Source of the DNA: Thiocapsa marina 5811
Lineage (GTDB): Bacteria > Pseudomonadota > Gammaproteobacteria > Chromatiales > Chromatiaceae
Reading direction: 5' to 3'
Assembly (NCBI RefSeq): GCF_000223985.1
Contig: NZ_AFWV01000005.1
Span: 62,001-126,000, forward strand
Length of the DNA stretch: 64,000 nt
This document shows, piece by piece, positions 17,692-26,288 of this stretch. The notes below the pieces were generated by a model. The model made no database searches. It was not told the DNA's origin and saw nothing but the letters and a program-made list of their open reading frames with translations. Position numbers and translations under genes: made by a program. Position 1 is the first letter of the stretch; each line of letters opens with the position of its first letter.

Positions 17692-18526
17692 GGAGGATCT
17701 ACGTGCCCTCGGCGACCTCGTCCGAGATATCCGCGACCAATCCGCCGGGGCCGATTTCATGCTGGTCGGTGCAGCGGCAAGGGATCTGCTTCTTCAACAC
17801 CATCATGGCGTCGAGCCCCTGCGCAAGACAACGGATGTGGATTTCGCCTTCGCCGTGCCCGATTGGCCGGCCTATATCGCCTTGACCAAGAGGATGATCG
17901 ACACCGGAGGCTTCAAGCCGGACGATCGGATTCAACACCGTCTCCGAAATCGGATCGGAACCGTGGTCGATCTCCTGCCGTTCGGTGGTGTCGAGTCGCC
18001 CGAGGCCCAGATCGTCTGGCCGCCACCGGGCGAAGCCCTGATGTCCGTGATCGGCTATGCCGAAGCCAACGCGGCAACGGAGAGCGTCATGCTGCCGGGG
18101 ACGGTGCCGCTTGCTGTCATCACGATCCCCATGTTCGCGCTACTCAAGCTGTTCGCGTGGGAAGATCGTCATTTGGCGCAGCCGCGGAAAGATGCCGGCG
18201 ATCTGTTGTTCGTGCTCGAGCACGCGTTTCGGGTGGCTGGACTGGAACGCTTACACGACGTCGCGCCGGAGCTATTCGATCTGGATAACTTCGATCCCGA
18301 ATTGGCGGGTGCCTGGTCGATCGGATTCCAGGCGCGTGCGGTCATCGATCGGCACAGTCAACGTGCTCAGGCGATCGTCACCAGGGCCAGCATGATCGTC
18401 GCGCGCGAAACCGATCCGAACGGCTCGCTCGGCTTGATCGGAGAGGTCGAGGCGAGGGATCCGGAACGGGCGAGACGCAAGCTTGGCGCCTTCGGCAACG
18501 GGCTGACAGGCGTTCGGGCACTTTAG
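17672..18526 (+). CDS. AbiEii-like nucleotidyltransferase toxin
   Basis: 284 residues with a nucleotidyltransferase core: FMLVGAAARDLLL (about residue 30) and TTDVDFAF carrying the catalytic Asp-x-Asp, then KLFAWEDR and KDAGDLLFVLEH, typical of AbiEii/MNT-like enzymes. AbiEii toxins transfer nucleotides to an RNA target and halt growth. TTG at 17672 is taken as the start because GGAGGG stands eight bases upstream. A second strong AAGGAGG follows shortly after but leads to no in-frame start. The gene overlaps its antitoxin and converges on the integrase. Compared with some toxins it lacks an obvious long C-terminal helical domain, so a weaker or different target cannot be excluded. Confidence 0.8.
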   Translation: MIDLQDKEDLRALGDLVRDIRDQSAGADFMLVGAAARDLLLQHHHGVEPLRKTTDVDFAFAVPDWPAYIALTKRMIDTGGFKPDDRIQHRLRNRIGTVVDLLPFGGVESPEAQIVWPPPGEALMSVIGYAEANAATESVMLPGTVPLAVITIPMFALLKLFAWEDRHLAQPRKDAGDLLFVLEHAFRVAGLERLHDVAPELFDLDNFDPELAGAWSIGFQARAVIDRHSQRAQAIVTRASMIVARETDPNGSLGLIGEVEARDPERARRKLGAFGNGLTGVRAL

Positions 18527-18535
18527 ATCCATTGA

Positions 18536-19864
18536 TCAGGTCGCCAAGCGCGGGGAACCGCGCATGCTTGCGGTTTGGGTCAACTCAACGCGCTCATCCT
18601 CCGTTGACGGCGTTAGAAGACCGCGCAATTCGTGTTCCCAAACTTCCAGCGCGCGCCGCTTCTCGGGGAGCCCGTCATAGAGGTTGTAGTGCGTCTCCTC
18701 GATATCGTTCACCGCCCGGTTCTGCAGCAGAAAACGCACGCTGGGCTGGATCCCGATGCGCGCCCAATGGGTCGTACAGGTTCGACGCAGATCCCGGGGC
18801 GTGAAGGGGTCCAGTCCATGGCGGGCGCCGATACGATCGATGGCTTGCGTGATCGTGCGAAAGGGCATCTCCCGCTCGGGCGTCCCGTCTGCTTGCCGTG
18901 AATGCGGAAAGACCAGAAGACCGAGACGGGGGATCGTCCTCAGCACGTCCGTGATCATCGGGGTCAGGGGAAGCAGGTGCGGGCGCTTCGTCTTGGTCTG
19001 TTCCCGCGAAAAAGACCAGGTCGCCTCGTCGAAATCCAGTTGATCCCAGCGCGCACGCAGGATCTCCTGGAGCCGCTGACCGGTGAGCAGCATGAGTCGG
19101 ATCGCCCCGATCGTCATTGGACTCAGGCGATCGACATCTTGATCCAAGGCGAACCAGAGTCCCTGGATTTCTTCTTTGGACAGGACGCGGCTACAAGGCG
19201 TCATGCCGGATTCGGGCTTTTTCACGGCGGCAACCGGATTGCCGATCAGCGGAAACAGCAGACCATCGATCTCCTCTTCGCCCATCGCAAAGGCGAATGC
19301 CGCATGCAGGTAGACATATAACATCGAGACCACACGCTTGGCCCCGCGTTTTCTGGCGCTGGTCAGGATCGCTCGGATATCGGCGGAATCGATGTCCGTC
19401 ACCCGCTTACCCTTCAAGAGCGGTCGCGCATCCTTGTCGAGCAGTCGGCTGATCTCGCGGCGGGTCGTCTCATTGTCGACCGAGGCCAGGTAGAGCCGCA
19501 CAAGATCCTCGTAATTGGCGGTCGCCCGTGCTTGCAGTGCCTGGTGTTCCTGGATCTTGCGCTCTGCGATCTCGGCGGCGCGCCGGCGTTCCAGATCCGC
19601 TTTCGGATCGATCCCCTGGTCGATCAGGTTGCGGATCTCCCGGCAGCGCTCCCGCGCTTGCGCCAGTGGCAGGCCGGGATAGGTGCCTAAGCGATAGAAG
19701 TGCCCCCGCTGACCGCCAAAGCTGTATTCGACGTAGAAGGTCTTGGCACCGGCCGCCGATACCTGTATCCCAAATCCTCGCGTACTCTGATCTGTCGACT
19801 TGTCACGTATCCGGTACGGTTTTCCCGTGGCAACGAGGTTCTTGATCTGACGATCTGTCAGCAT
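18536..19864 (-). CDS. P4-type tyrosine integrase
   Basis: 442 residues from the Met of MLTDRQIKNL, the usual start for this family; the open frame extends 33 codons further but without similarity. The N-terminal DUF4102-like arm-binding region (GKPYRIRDK, LGTYPGLPLAQAR) is followed by a core-binding domain and the catalytic domain: first Arg in LTGQRLQEIL, box II in TPRDLRRT (Arg replaces the usual His, a common variant) and the nucleophile Tyr in HYNLYDG. It catalyses integration and excision at the tRNA-Arg site about 190 bases upstream. It is the last island gene before the attachment site and shares a convergent end with the AbiE pair. Confidence 0.93.
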   Translation of the reverse strand: MLTDRQIKNLVATGKPYRIRDKSTDQSTRGFGIQVSAAGAKTFYVEYSFGGQRGHFYRLGTYPGLPLAQARERCREIRNLIDQGIDPKADLERRRAAEIAERKIQEHQALQARATANYEDLVRLYLASVDNETTRREISRLLDKDARPLLKGKRVTDIDSADIRAILTSARKRGAKRVVSMLYVYLHAAFAFAMGEEEIDGLLFPLIGNPVAAVKKPESGMTPCSRVLSKEEIQGLWFALDQDVDRLSPMTIGAIRLMLLTGQRLQEILRARWDQLDFDEATWSFSREQTKTKRPHLLPLTPMITDVLRTIPRLGLLVFPHSRQADGTPEREMPFRTITQAIDRIGARHGLDPFTPRDLRRTCTTHWARIGIQPSVRFLLQNRAVNDIEETHYNLYDGLPEKRRALEVWEHELRGLLTPSTEDERVELTQTASMRGSPRLAT

Positions 19865-20050
19865 GTCGTTCTCATCCGTCCCGTCAAAAGCGATTTTTGT
19901 AGTCGCGTCTGTAGTCGCGTAAAACCTGCGCTTCAGTGAAACACCATGAGACGCCATGCGCAAGTAATATTCTATAATATATTGTTAAATATATATTATT
20001 TTGGATTTCGCGAGACAGTAAAGAACGGCAAAAAACGCTAAAAACCCTGA

Positions 20051-20095
20051 CTACGAACCAGGTGGTCGGAGGTTCGAATCCTTCCGGGCGCGCCA
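20051..20095 (+). other. Attachment site: 3' fragment of tRNA-Arg(ACG)
   Basis: CTACGAACCAGG gives an anticodon loop with ACG; a variable loop, a T-arm GGAGGTTCGAATCCTTC and an acceptor strand ending in CCA follow. The 5' half of a tRNA is absent: sequence before 20046 is A-rich and cannot fold into a D-arm, and the 5' anticodon stem carries a mismatch. This is the duplicated tRNA 3' end expected at the right junction of an island inserted into tRNA-Arg. Confidence 0.8.
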
Positions 20096-20105
20096 CATAG
20101 AGCAA

Positions 20106-20140
20106 AGGCTCAGTGCCGATCGGCGCTGGGCCTTTTTTTT
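20106..20140 (+). terminator. Rho-independent terminator of the original tRNA-Arg gene
   Basis: A 12-base stem (AGGCTCAGTGCC with GGCGCTGGGCCT, two G-T pairs), loop GATC, then seven T. It follows the tRNA fragment by 10 bases, so DNA from here rightwards is the pre-insertion chromosome. Confidence 0.85.
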
Positions 20141-20570
20141 GTTGCGTACCGATTCGGTGGAAGTCCTTCCCGCCTTCCAGGTTGCTTCTCTGCGATCTCC
20201 GCGATCGACGGTCATTTGACAGCACCAGTCGCCCCTCATCCACATCAATCTCAGCAGTCATGAAGATCCCGGCGAGCGATGCGCCTGCGAAGGTGCAATT
20301 CCGGTTCTTGATGTGCTCGAAACGGATTTTGAACCCGTGTCGTGCGTCGGTCGATCTTCTGCCCCCACTGTGCAGGTGCCGAGGCGGCGCACGGCCGATC
20401 CCGCATCGCGACCTCGAAGGGTAGTATGACGTCAGGCCGGGTGCCGTCCGGAGACCTGTCGATACGAGGGACACGGCGGCGGATGGTCCGGATCGCACAG
20501 TACCGCCGCGTGTTTGCGGGAACCGGCATATGCCGAGTTCGCAAGACATCACACGAGGAGCACAGAGCAG
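20141..20570. other. Non-coding stretch right of the island
   Basis: About 430 bases between the tRNA terminator and the next gene. No convincing gene is seen on either strand. The last 15 bases hold a GAGGAG ribosome site for the methyltransferase. Confidence 0.4.
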
Positions 20571-21167
20571 ATGTGGAACGAACGCTACGCCGAGGACGAC
20601 TTTGCCTACGGCACCGCGCCGAACGACTTTCTGGTCGAGCAGGCGGGTCGGCTGCCGGAAGGGCAGGTGCTGTGCTTGGCCGAGGGCGAGGGGCGAAACG
20701 CGGTCTGGTTGGCTGCGCGAGGCCATACGGTGACCGCGATGGACGGCTCGGCGGTCGGGCTGGAGAAGGCCCATCGTCTGGCCGCCGAGCGCGGGGTGCG
20801 GATCGAGACCCGTTGCAGCGATCTCGCGCACTTCGAGATCGCGCCGAACACCTGGTCGGGAATCGTCTCGATCTTCGCCCATGTGCCGCCCGATCTGCGC
20901 CGCAGGGTGCACCGACGTGTGGTGGGTGGGCTGCGACCGGGCGGTGTGCTCATCCTGGAGGCCTACACCCCGGAGCAACTGCGCTTCGGCACCGGCGGTC
21001 CGCCCGTGGTCGAGCTGACCATGGACCTCGCAACCCTGGAAGACGAGCTCGCCGGCCTGGTGTTCGAGGTCGCGCGCGAGCGAGAGCGCGATGTCTTCGA
21101 AGGGCGCTATCATCAGGGACTCGGTCATGTCGTCCAAATCGTCGGACGAAAGTCGGAGGGTGACTGA
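20571..21167 (+). CDS. Class I SAM-dependent methyltransferase (TehB/SAM-dependent family)
   Basis: 198 residues starting MWNERYAEDDFAYG. Motif I is LCLAEGEGRNAVWLAARGH (about residue 35), an E-rich variant of the usual glycine loop seen in TehB-like and tellurite/thiopurine-type methyltransferases; VTAMDGS binds the ribose, and GGLRPGGVLILEAY is the post-motif region. Substrate cannot be told from sequence. The start is chosen at 20571 because GAGGAG lies upstream and the family begins WDERY. First chromosomal gene beyond the island; stands alone. Confidence 0.82.
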   Translation: MWNERYAEDDFAYGTAPNDFLVEQAGRLPEGQVLCLAEGEGRNAVWLAARGHTVTAMDGSAVGLEKAHRLAAERGVRIETRCSDLAHFEIAPNTWSGIVSIFAHVPPDLRRRVHRRVVGGLRPGGVLILEAYTPEQLRFGTGGPPVVELTMDLATLEDELAGLVFEVARERERDVFEGRYHQGLGHVVQIVGRKSEGD

Positions 21168-21486
21168 TCGTAGCGGTCCGAAGCTGGTGGCGCCGTTTCG
21201 GGAGTGCGCAGCTTACCCGACCCTGTTGAATCTGTTCTCGCACCCCGCCAGATGCAGTGCTGCGGGCGCTGAGGAGCCGACTGCTGTGCCAGGGATATCG
21301 ACAGGGTATGAAAAGCCCTTGGGAAAGGGCCGGTCGTCGGCGCGAGAAAGCTGGACATCAGGGCTTCGGTCGCAACGGCCCCGACGCGCCCCGGTCATCC
21401 CTTAACCACGTGTAACCACTAACCACGTGGATGCGGACCATCCGGTGTAAGCTCGCGCCGCTACGCACCTGAACCCGGATCACCGA
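21168..21486. other. Promoter region of the beta-lactamase gene
   Basis: 319 bases without a supported gene. Near the right end AACCACGTG occurs twice within 25 bases (21404 and 21420 area), each containing the palindrome CACGTG. A GC-rich imperfect hairpin (AAAAGCCCTTGGG region, near 21311) lies further left. Confidence 0.35.
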
Positions 21487-22317
21487 ATGCCTTTCCTCCT
21501 TGTGCTGATCGTGGCACTGTTCGCTGCGGCACCCGGCTATGCCGAAGACGCCGATCTCGCCGCCTTGTTCGCCGTGGACGATGTCGAGGGTACCCTCGTC
21601 ATTGCGGACCTCGACGGCGATTCGGTCTATGTGCACAACGTCACGCGTGCCGCGCAACGGTTCCCGGCCGCATCGACCTTCAAGATCCTCAACACCCTCG
21701 TCGCACTGGAGGAGGGAGTCGTTGCCGGACCCGATGCCCTGATCCCGTGGGACGGGCGCGTGCATGACATGTCCGACTGGAATCGCGATCACACCCTCGC
21801 CACGGCCTTTGCGACCTCATGCGTCTGGTGTTACCAGACCTTGGCCCGAGAGATCGGCGCCGAACGCTACCGCAGCCACCTCGAGCGCGCGGGCTACGGC
21901 GAGCTGGCGGAGCCGTTCGACCCCGTGGCCTTCTGGCTCGACGGTACTCTCACCATCAGTGCCCTGGAGCAGGTCGAATTCCTGCGTCGGGTGATTCTGC
22001 GCACCCTGCCGTATCGAGACTCCAGCTACGCGGGCCTACGCCGGGTCATGCTCGCCGAGACGACCGAGCAGCACCGTCTGTTCGCGAAGACCGGTTGGGC
22101 CACGCGTGCCACGCCGCAGATCGGCTGGTACGTCGGGTATGTCGAGACGCCCGAGGCCACCTGGATCTTCGCCTTGAACATGGACACCCGCAGTGCCGAG
22201 GATCTGCCGTTGCGTTTGCAGCTTGTCCGCGCCGGATTGCAGGCGAAGGGGATCATCGACCCGCCCGAGGCCGTGCCAAGAAGCAACCGCGTCGACGAAA
22301 GCGATGCGCTTGAGTAG
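21487..22317 (+). CDS. Class D (OXA-type) beta-lactamase
   Basis: 276 residues with a signal peptide (cleavage after PGYA). Catalytic motifs are ASTFK (Ser-x-x-Lys nucleophile and carboxylated lysine, about residue 60), SCVW (the SxV motif, about residue 115) and FAKTGWAT (the KTG motif, about residue 200). The YGN motif of classical enzymes reads YGE here. A FWLDGTLTIS segment matches the omega-loop region of OXA enzymes. It should act in the periplasm on penicillins; the Asn to Glu change may lower or alter activity. It stands among chromosomal genes with no resistance transposon around it, so it is probably an intrinsic gene of the lineage. Confidence 0.9.
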   Translation: MPFLLVLIVALFAAAPGYAEDADLAALFAVDDVEGTLVIADLDGDSVYVHNVTRAAQRFPAASTFKILNTLVALEEGVVAGPDALIPWDGRVHDMSDWNRDHTLATAFATSCVWCYQTLAREIGAERYRSHLERAGYGELAEPFDPVAFWLDGTLTISALEQVEFLRRVILRTLPYRDSSYAGLRRVMLAETTEQHRLFAKTGWATRATPQIGWYVGYVETPEATWIFALNMDTRSAEDLPLRLQLVRAGLQAKGIIDPPEAVPRSNRVDESDALE

Positions 22318-22334
22318 GCGGGCGCCGAGTCCGC

Positions 22335-23771
22335 TCAGGCACCGGCCGGCGTCGGTGTCGCGGTGCGCCGACCGAAGAGCGCGAAGCGCTTGGGTTGGCG
22401 CCGAGTCGAGAGCTCCTTGTCGAGTTCCAGCAGCGCATCCTGCAAAGCCTCTTCGATGACCGGGTGATAGAAGGGCATCTCCAGCGTGCGCTCCACGGTC
22501 AGTCGACACTCGATGGCCCAGGCAAGCAGATGCGCCAGATGTTCGCAGCGCGGGCCGATCATGGCTGCACCCAGAATGCGATGGCTGCGACGGTCGGCAT
22601 AGACCCGCAGCACGCCGCGGTTCTGCCCCATGATCAGCGCGCGGCCGACCGGGCCGAAGCGTTGCAGGGCGACCGCGGTCCGGTCGTGGTCCAGCGTGTC
22701 CCAACGCTGCCCTACCAAGGCGATATTCGGATCGGTGAACAGGATGGCCATCGGCGTCTTGCGCGCCAGGCGGCGAGGCCTGCGGTGTACGGCGTTGTAA
22801 CCCGCGATACGGCCCTGTTCCGCTGCCATTTGCAAGCTGGCGATACCGCCGGCGGAGTCACCGGCGAGGTAGACGGGCAGTCGACCGATGCGCAACGTCT
22901 CCGGGTCATGCATCGGCACACCGTGAGGATCCAGCGGCACATTCAGCCGCTCGAGACGCAAGGGCCCGAGATGCGGATGGCGACCGACGGCAAGGAACAG
23001 CTTTTCGACCTCCGCGACGCGCTCGCCGGAATACACGCGAAACCCCGCGTCGCAGCGTTCGATGCGCGACTCGTGTCCCAGCCAAACCGGAAACTCGCGT
23101 TGCAGGATGTCGATGGCCGCGCGATTGACTTCCGGGTCGGGGATACGCGAGAGCTGTTTGCCGTGATCGATCCCCGTCACGTCGACACCGAGTCGATGCA
23201 TGGCTTGGCCGATCTCCACACCGATCGGCCCGAGACCGATGACGGCGACGGATTTGGGCAGGCTTTCCTGTTCGAACAGTGTGTCGACGGTGAGGATGCC
23301 GTCACCGAACCGTTCCTGCCACGGCGACGGCACCATGGACTTGGCGCCGGTGGCAATGATGACGGAATCGGCCCGGATCTCGCGGTCGCCCACCCGCAGG
23401 CGGCCTGCGTCGATGAATTCCGCGTAGCCCTCCAACAGGTGCTCGTCGTCCATCTCGTCGGTGGTGTTGGCGAGAACCAGGTCAACGAAGGTGTCGCGCA
23501 AGTCGCGCACGTGTTCCAGCGCCGAGGTCTGATCCAACGCCAGGGCATCCGCGCCATGGATGCCGTAGCGTTCGAAACGTCGGCGCGACTGAAAATTATC
23601 CGCCAGGTGAATGGCGACCTTCGACGGCATACAGCCGATACGAGCGCAAGTGGTGCCCAATGGCCCGCCATTGATCAAGACCCAATTGTCGGTCAGTTTA
23701 CGGACCTCTTTGACGGCATTGAGACCGGCGTGCCCGGCACCGATGATCGCGACATCAAATACCTGTTTCAT
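22335..23771 (-). CDS. Dihydrolipoyl dehydrogenase-like flavoprotein disulfide reductase
   Basis: 478 residues of the class I pyridine nucleotide-disulfide oxidoreductase family. FAD-binding GAGHAGLNA (about residue 10), the redox-active pair TTCARIGCMPSK (about residue 45), NAD-binding GLGPIGVEIG (about residue 175), the second FAD motif VYLAGDSAGG and the C-terminal HPVIEEALQDAL of the dimer interface are all present. The best general match is dihydrolipoyl dehydrogenase, but no 2-oxoacid dehydrogenase genes are adjacent, so a stand-alone NAD(P)H:disulfide or quinone reductase role is also open. Start 23771 (MKQVFDVAIIG) is preferred to the longer frame. Converges on the beta-lactamase gene with 17 bases between stops. 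Confidence 0.85.
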   Translation of the reverse strand: MKQVFDVAIIGAGHAGLNAVKEVRKLTDNWVLINGGPLGTTCARIGCMPSKVAIHLADNFQSRRRFERYGIHGADALALDQTSALEHVRDLRDTFVDLVLANTTDEMDDEHLLEGYAEFIDAGRLRVGDREIRADSVIIATGAKSMVPSPWQERFGDGILTVDTLFEQESLPKSVAVIGLGPIGVEIGQAMHRLGVDVTGIDHGKQLSRIPDPEVNRAAIDILQREFPVWLGHESRIERCDAGFRVYSGERVAEVEKLFLAVGRHPHLGPLRLERLNVPLDPHGVPMHDPETLRIGRLPVYLAGDSAGGIASLQMAAEQGRIAGYNAVHRRPRRLARKTPMAILFTDPNIALVGQRWDTLDHDRTAVALQRFGPVGRALIMGQNRGVLRVYADRRSHRILGAAMIGPRCEHLAHLLAWAIECRLTVERTLEMPFYHPVIEEALQDALLELDKELSTRRQPKRFALFGRRTATPTPAGA

Positions 23772-24123
23772 GGCTTGTATTCCTCTGAGTGGCGGTTGCG
23801 CAGCTTGCCCTGCGTTGCACCACAACGAGAGCCCTGCCGCGCACGGACGTCAATACCGGGTGCTCTTCTGGCGAGATGGAGCACAGGGATTGAACGTATT
23901 CAGGGGTTGAGCGTATTCAGGGGTTGAGAGTGTTGATTGCCGATGATCATACCGACGTGCGCGCAGGATTATGCGGTAATTTTTCACAATCGGCTGCTGC
24001 CCACGCGTCTTCACGAATCTTGACTCTTCGGTAACCGCACCATCTCGACCCCTTGATTCGAAAAAGGGGTCGATCCTAATCGCGCTCGGTCCTGCGTCGT
24101 TCACTGCCGGTGGACGAATGGCG

Positions 24124-24226
24124 GTGGAATCGGTGGCCGGATCGCCATGGAACGGGTGGCCGAATCAGCGTGGAATCGCTGGCAGAATGACTGTGGAATG
24201 AGTGGCCGAATGAGCGTGGAATACGC
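24124..24226 (+). repeat. 23-base tandem repeats, probable IS21-type end remnant
   Basis: Units begin at 24124, 24147, 24170, 24193 and (partial) 24216, exactly 23 bases apart, sharing GTGGAAT and TGGCCGAAT blocks. Multiple short repeats of this style are found at the ends of IS21-family elements; no transposase is left. They sit in the 680-base gap 23772-24451, in which no gene was found. Confidence 0.6.
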
Positions 24227-24451
24227 AATCTGCCCGCACTCCGCCGGGGCCGGCCGAAGCACGCCGGTCCAGGGTCTTGCGGTCTCGGTCAACGAGGGAG
24301 GAGGCGAGGACACACAGGATGAATCCGAGCCCGACGGTCCCTAAGGGGCCGCGCCGAACCAGCTTCCCGCGAAGACATGAGGCGAAGCGCTCGGCAAGGT
24401 CGTCGCAGACCGCGACTGCGGCGGCCTCCACGCACCCATCATGGCTTCGGT

Positions 24452-26056
24452 TCAACCCACGTCGGGCGTCGATACCGCACTGTCCGGCGCGATCCCGAGC
24501 CACGGCTGCAGTGCATCGCACAACGCCCTGTGCTCCACCGGCTTCATCAGCACCGCATCCTGCCCCGCGCAGGTCTCGTGTCCCTCGGCGGAGGACACCG
24601 GGACACGCAGTCCGACGATCGGCAGATGGCCGGCGTCGCCGAGCCGTTGCGCACGGATGTGTTCGGTGACCGTGCAGCCGTCCATATCCGGGAGCGTGTC
24701 GTCCATCAAGACGGCATCGATGCCCCCCTCGGCGCACCGAGCGATGGCCTCGGCACCGCCGGCGACACAGGTGCACGACGCTCCATAGCGCTGCAGAATC
24801 CTGGTGAGGACCGCTTGGTTGACCGGATTGTCCTCGACCACCAGCACATGGCCCGCCAAGTGCGGCTCGGAGACGGACCGGCCGTCCGGCCGATCCGTCG
24901 GCGCCGGCACGGCATCGGCGGGCATCCGGAGCACGAAACGGCAACCGCCGTCGATGGCCTCGAGGTCGAGGGTAGCGCCGAGACAGTCGATGAGCCGCCG
25001 GCACAGGTAGAGGCCGATCCTGCCGCTGTTGAAGGCGTCCGCCACCAGCCCCTCCGGCGTCGGGGGCCGTGCGAGCTGCTCCGCGAGATCCTGCAGGTCC
25101 GCCCCGCCCGTCGCCACGACCTCGAACACCGGCCCGCGCGGTCCTGCCGGCGGCGCCTCGACCGTCGCCGCGAGCACCACCTCGGCGCCGGACGCGGCCC
25201 CGAACCAGAACCCCGATGCGCTCAGGCAGAGCTCCCTCAACACCATGAACAAGCGCCTCCGGTCCAGCGCAAACCACTGCTCCGCCGCAGGCGAATGGCG
25301 CGACCGCAGCACGCCGCCACGGCGCTCCGCCGCGGGTTCCAGCCACGCGACCACATCCTCGAGGAGCCGCGCGGGCGAGACCGGCTCGAGCCAGGGCTCG
25401 ACACGCCCGTGCCGCAGGCGCGTGCCGTCGAGCAGGGTGTCGAGGGATCCGAGCATGTCTCCGACAGCCCCGCTACCCGTACTCAGGAACTTGCGGCGCT
25501 CCTCGGATTCGTCGAAATCCCGGTCCTCCAGCAGATCAAGGAGCCCCGAAAGGCCGTGGAGTCGGACCCGTTGCTCCCGCGCCATCGCGGTCAGCATCCG
25601 CCACGTGGCCTCATCCTGCAGCGTGTCGTCGGACCCGTGCCCCGCCGCGGCCAAGCCATCCGTCGGGCCTGCCTCCGCCGTGCCGCGCCGGACCTCGACA
25701 TGCCGCACGCGCAACCGTGCGGCGTCCTGCGCTCGCTTGGAGCGCCCGAGCAACCCGACCGCCACCTCAGGGGCGTCCGCGTCGATCTCCTGCGGAAACA
25801 CCAAGGTGACGATATCCGGATGGTGGCTGCTGACCACCCACCCGCGACCGCCATCAAGCGCCAACACGCTGAAATCACCGGCGACCGATCCGGCGAGCAC
25901 CGGTCCGCTCGCACGGAGCAGCGCCTTCGCTTCGGCCGCCGGGTCGGCCGTCGGTCGGGCGAGCAGGACGCACGTCCCCTGCTCGAACAACACCCAGGAG
26001 GTTTCGGGATCCGCGATGACGCGCCTACAGGTCTCGATCCGCTTGAGATCATCCAT
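24452..26056 (-). CDS. Degenerate hybrid histidine kinase with intact receiver domain
   Basis: 534 residues. The N-terminal 140 or so are an unrecognised sensor-like part. A DHp-like helix follows (MLTAMAREQRVRLHGLSGLL, about residue 160), but where kinases carry the phospho-accepting His (SHEIRTPLN) this protein has AREQRVRLH. The ATPase-like region (about 250-380; ends GLYLCRRLIDCLGATLDLEA) keeps the last G-box but lacks a clear N-box Asn. The C-terminal receiver (about 395-520) is complete: VLVVEDN, acceptor Asp in MDDTLPDMDG and Lys in LMKPV. It has no membrane segment. It probably no longer autophosphorylates and may receive phosphate from another kinase. Stands alone next to decayed DNA. 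Confidence 0.65.
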   Translation of the reverse strand: MDDLKRIETCRRVIADPETSWVLFEQGTCVLLARPTADPAAEAKALLRASGPVLAGSVAGDFSVLALDGGRGWVVSSHHPDIVTLVFPQEIDADAPEVAVGLLGRSKRAQDAARLRVRHVEVRRGTAEAGPTDGLAAAGHGSDDTLQDEATWRMLTAMAREQRVRLHGLSGLLDLLEDRDFDESEERRKFLSTGSGAVGDMLGSLDTLLDGTRLRHGRVEPWLEPVSPARLLEDVVAWLEPAAERRGGVLRSRHSPAAEQWFALDRRRLFMVLRELCLSASGFWFGAASGAEVVLAATVEAPPAGPRGPVFEVVATGGADLQDLAEQLARPPTPEGLVADAFNSGRIGLYLCRRLIDCLGATLDLEAIDGGCRFVLRMPADAVPAPTDRPDGRSVSEPHLAGHVLVVEDNPVNQAVLTRILQRYGASCTCVAGGAEAIARCAEGGIDAVLMDDTLPDMDGCTVTEHIRAQRLGDAGHLPIVGLRVPVSSAEGHETCAGQDAVLMKPVEHRALCDALQPWLGIAPDSAVSTPDVG

Positions 26057-26195
26057 TCACAAGCCCTCCGCCGAATACCACGACCCTACCGAGGCGGCGC
26101 CTGTTCGGCAACCGGAGTTCTTGCGCGCCGGGGGGCCGTGTTCAACACCGGGATACGGTATGCGCCGCGGCCATCGCGGCAACGACCGCAACGTC

Positions 26196-26288
26196 GACGC
26201 CGCTTGGCGCTATCGCGACCCGAAGCCGTCGGCCTTGCGCATCGCCGAGCATATCGCCTTCCGGCGTGGGGTCATGGTGGAGCACTGA
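26196..26288 (+). pseudogene. 3' fragment of a DUF427-like gene
   Basis: Thirty codons, DAAWRYRDPKPSALRIAEHI and onward, ending in a stop, resemble the C-terminus of DUF427 proteins (typically AWYYPDPKP). No 5' part is present; upstream sequence is the leader of the kinase gene on the other strand. The end overlaps the following minus-strand gene by 17 bases. Confidence 0.35.

Noticed and set aside
20046-20095. Complete tRNA-Arg gene
   Set aside because: The acceptor 5' strand and D-arm are absent and the anticodon stem has a mismatch; it is only the 3' part.
24124-24226. CRISPR array
   Set aside because: The units are directly adjacent 23-base repeats with no unique spacers, and no cas genes are near.
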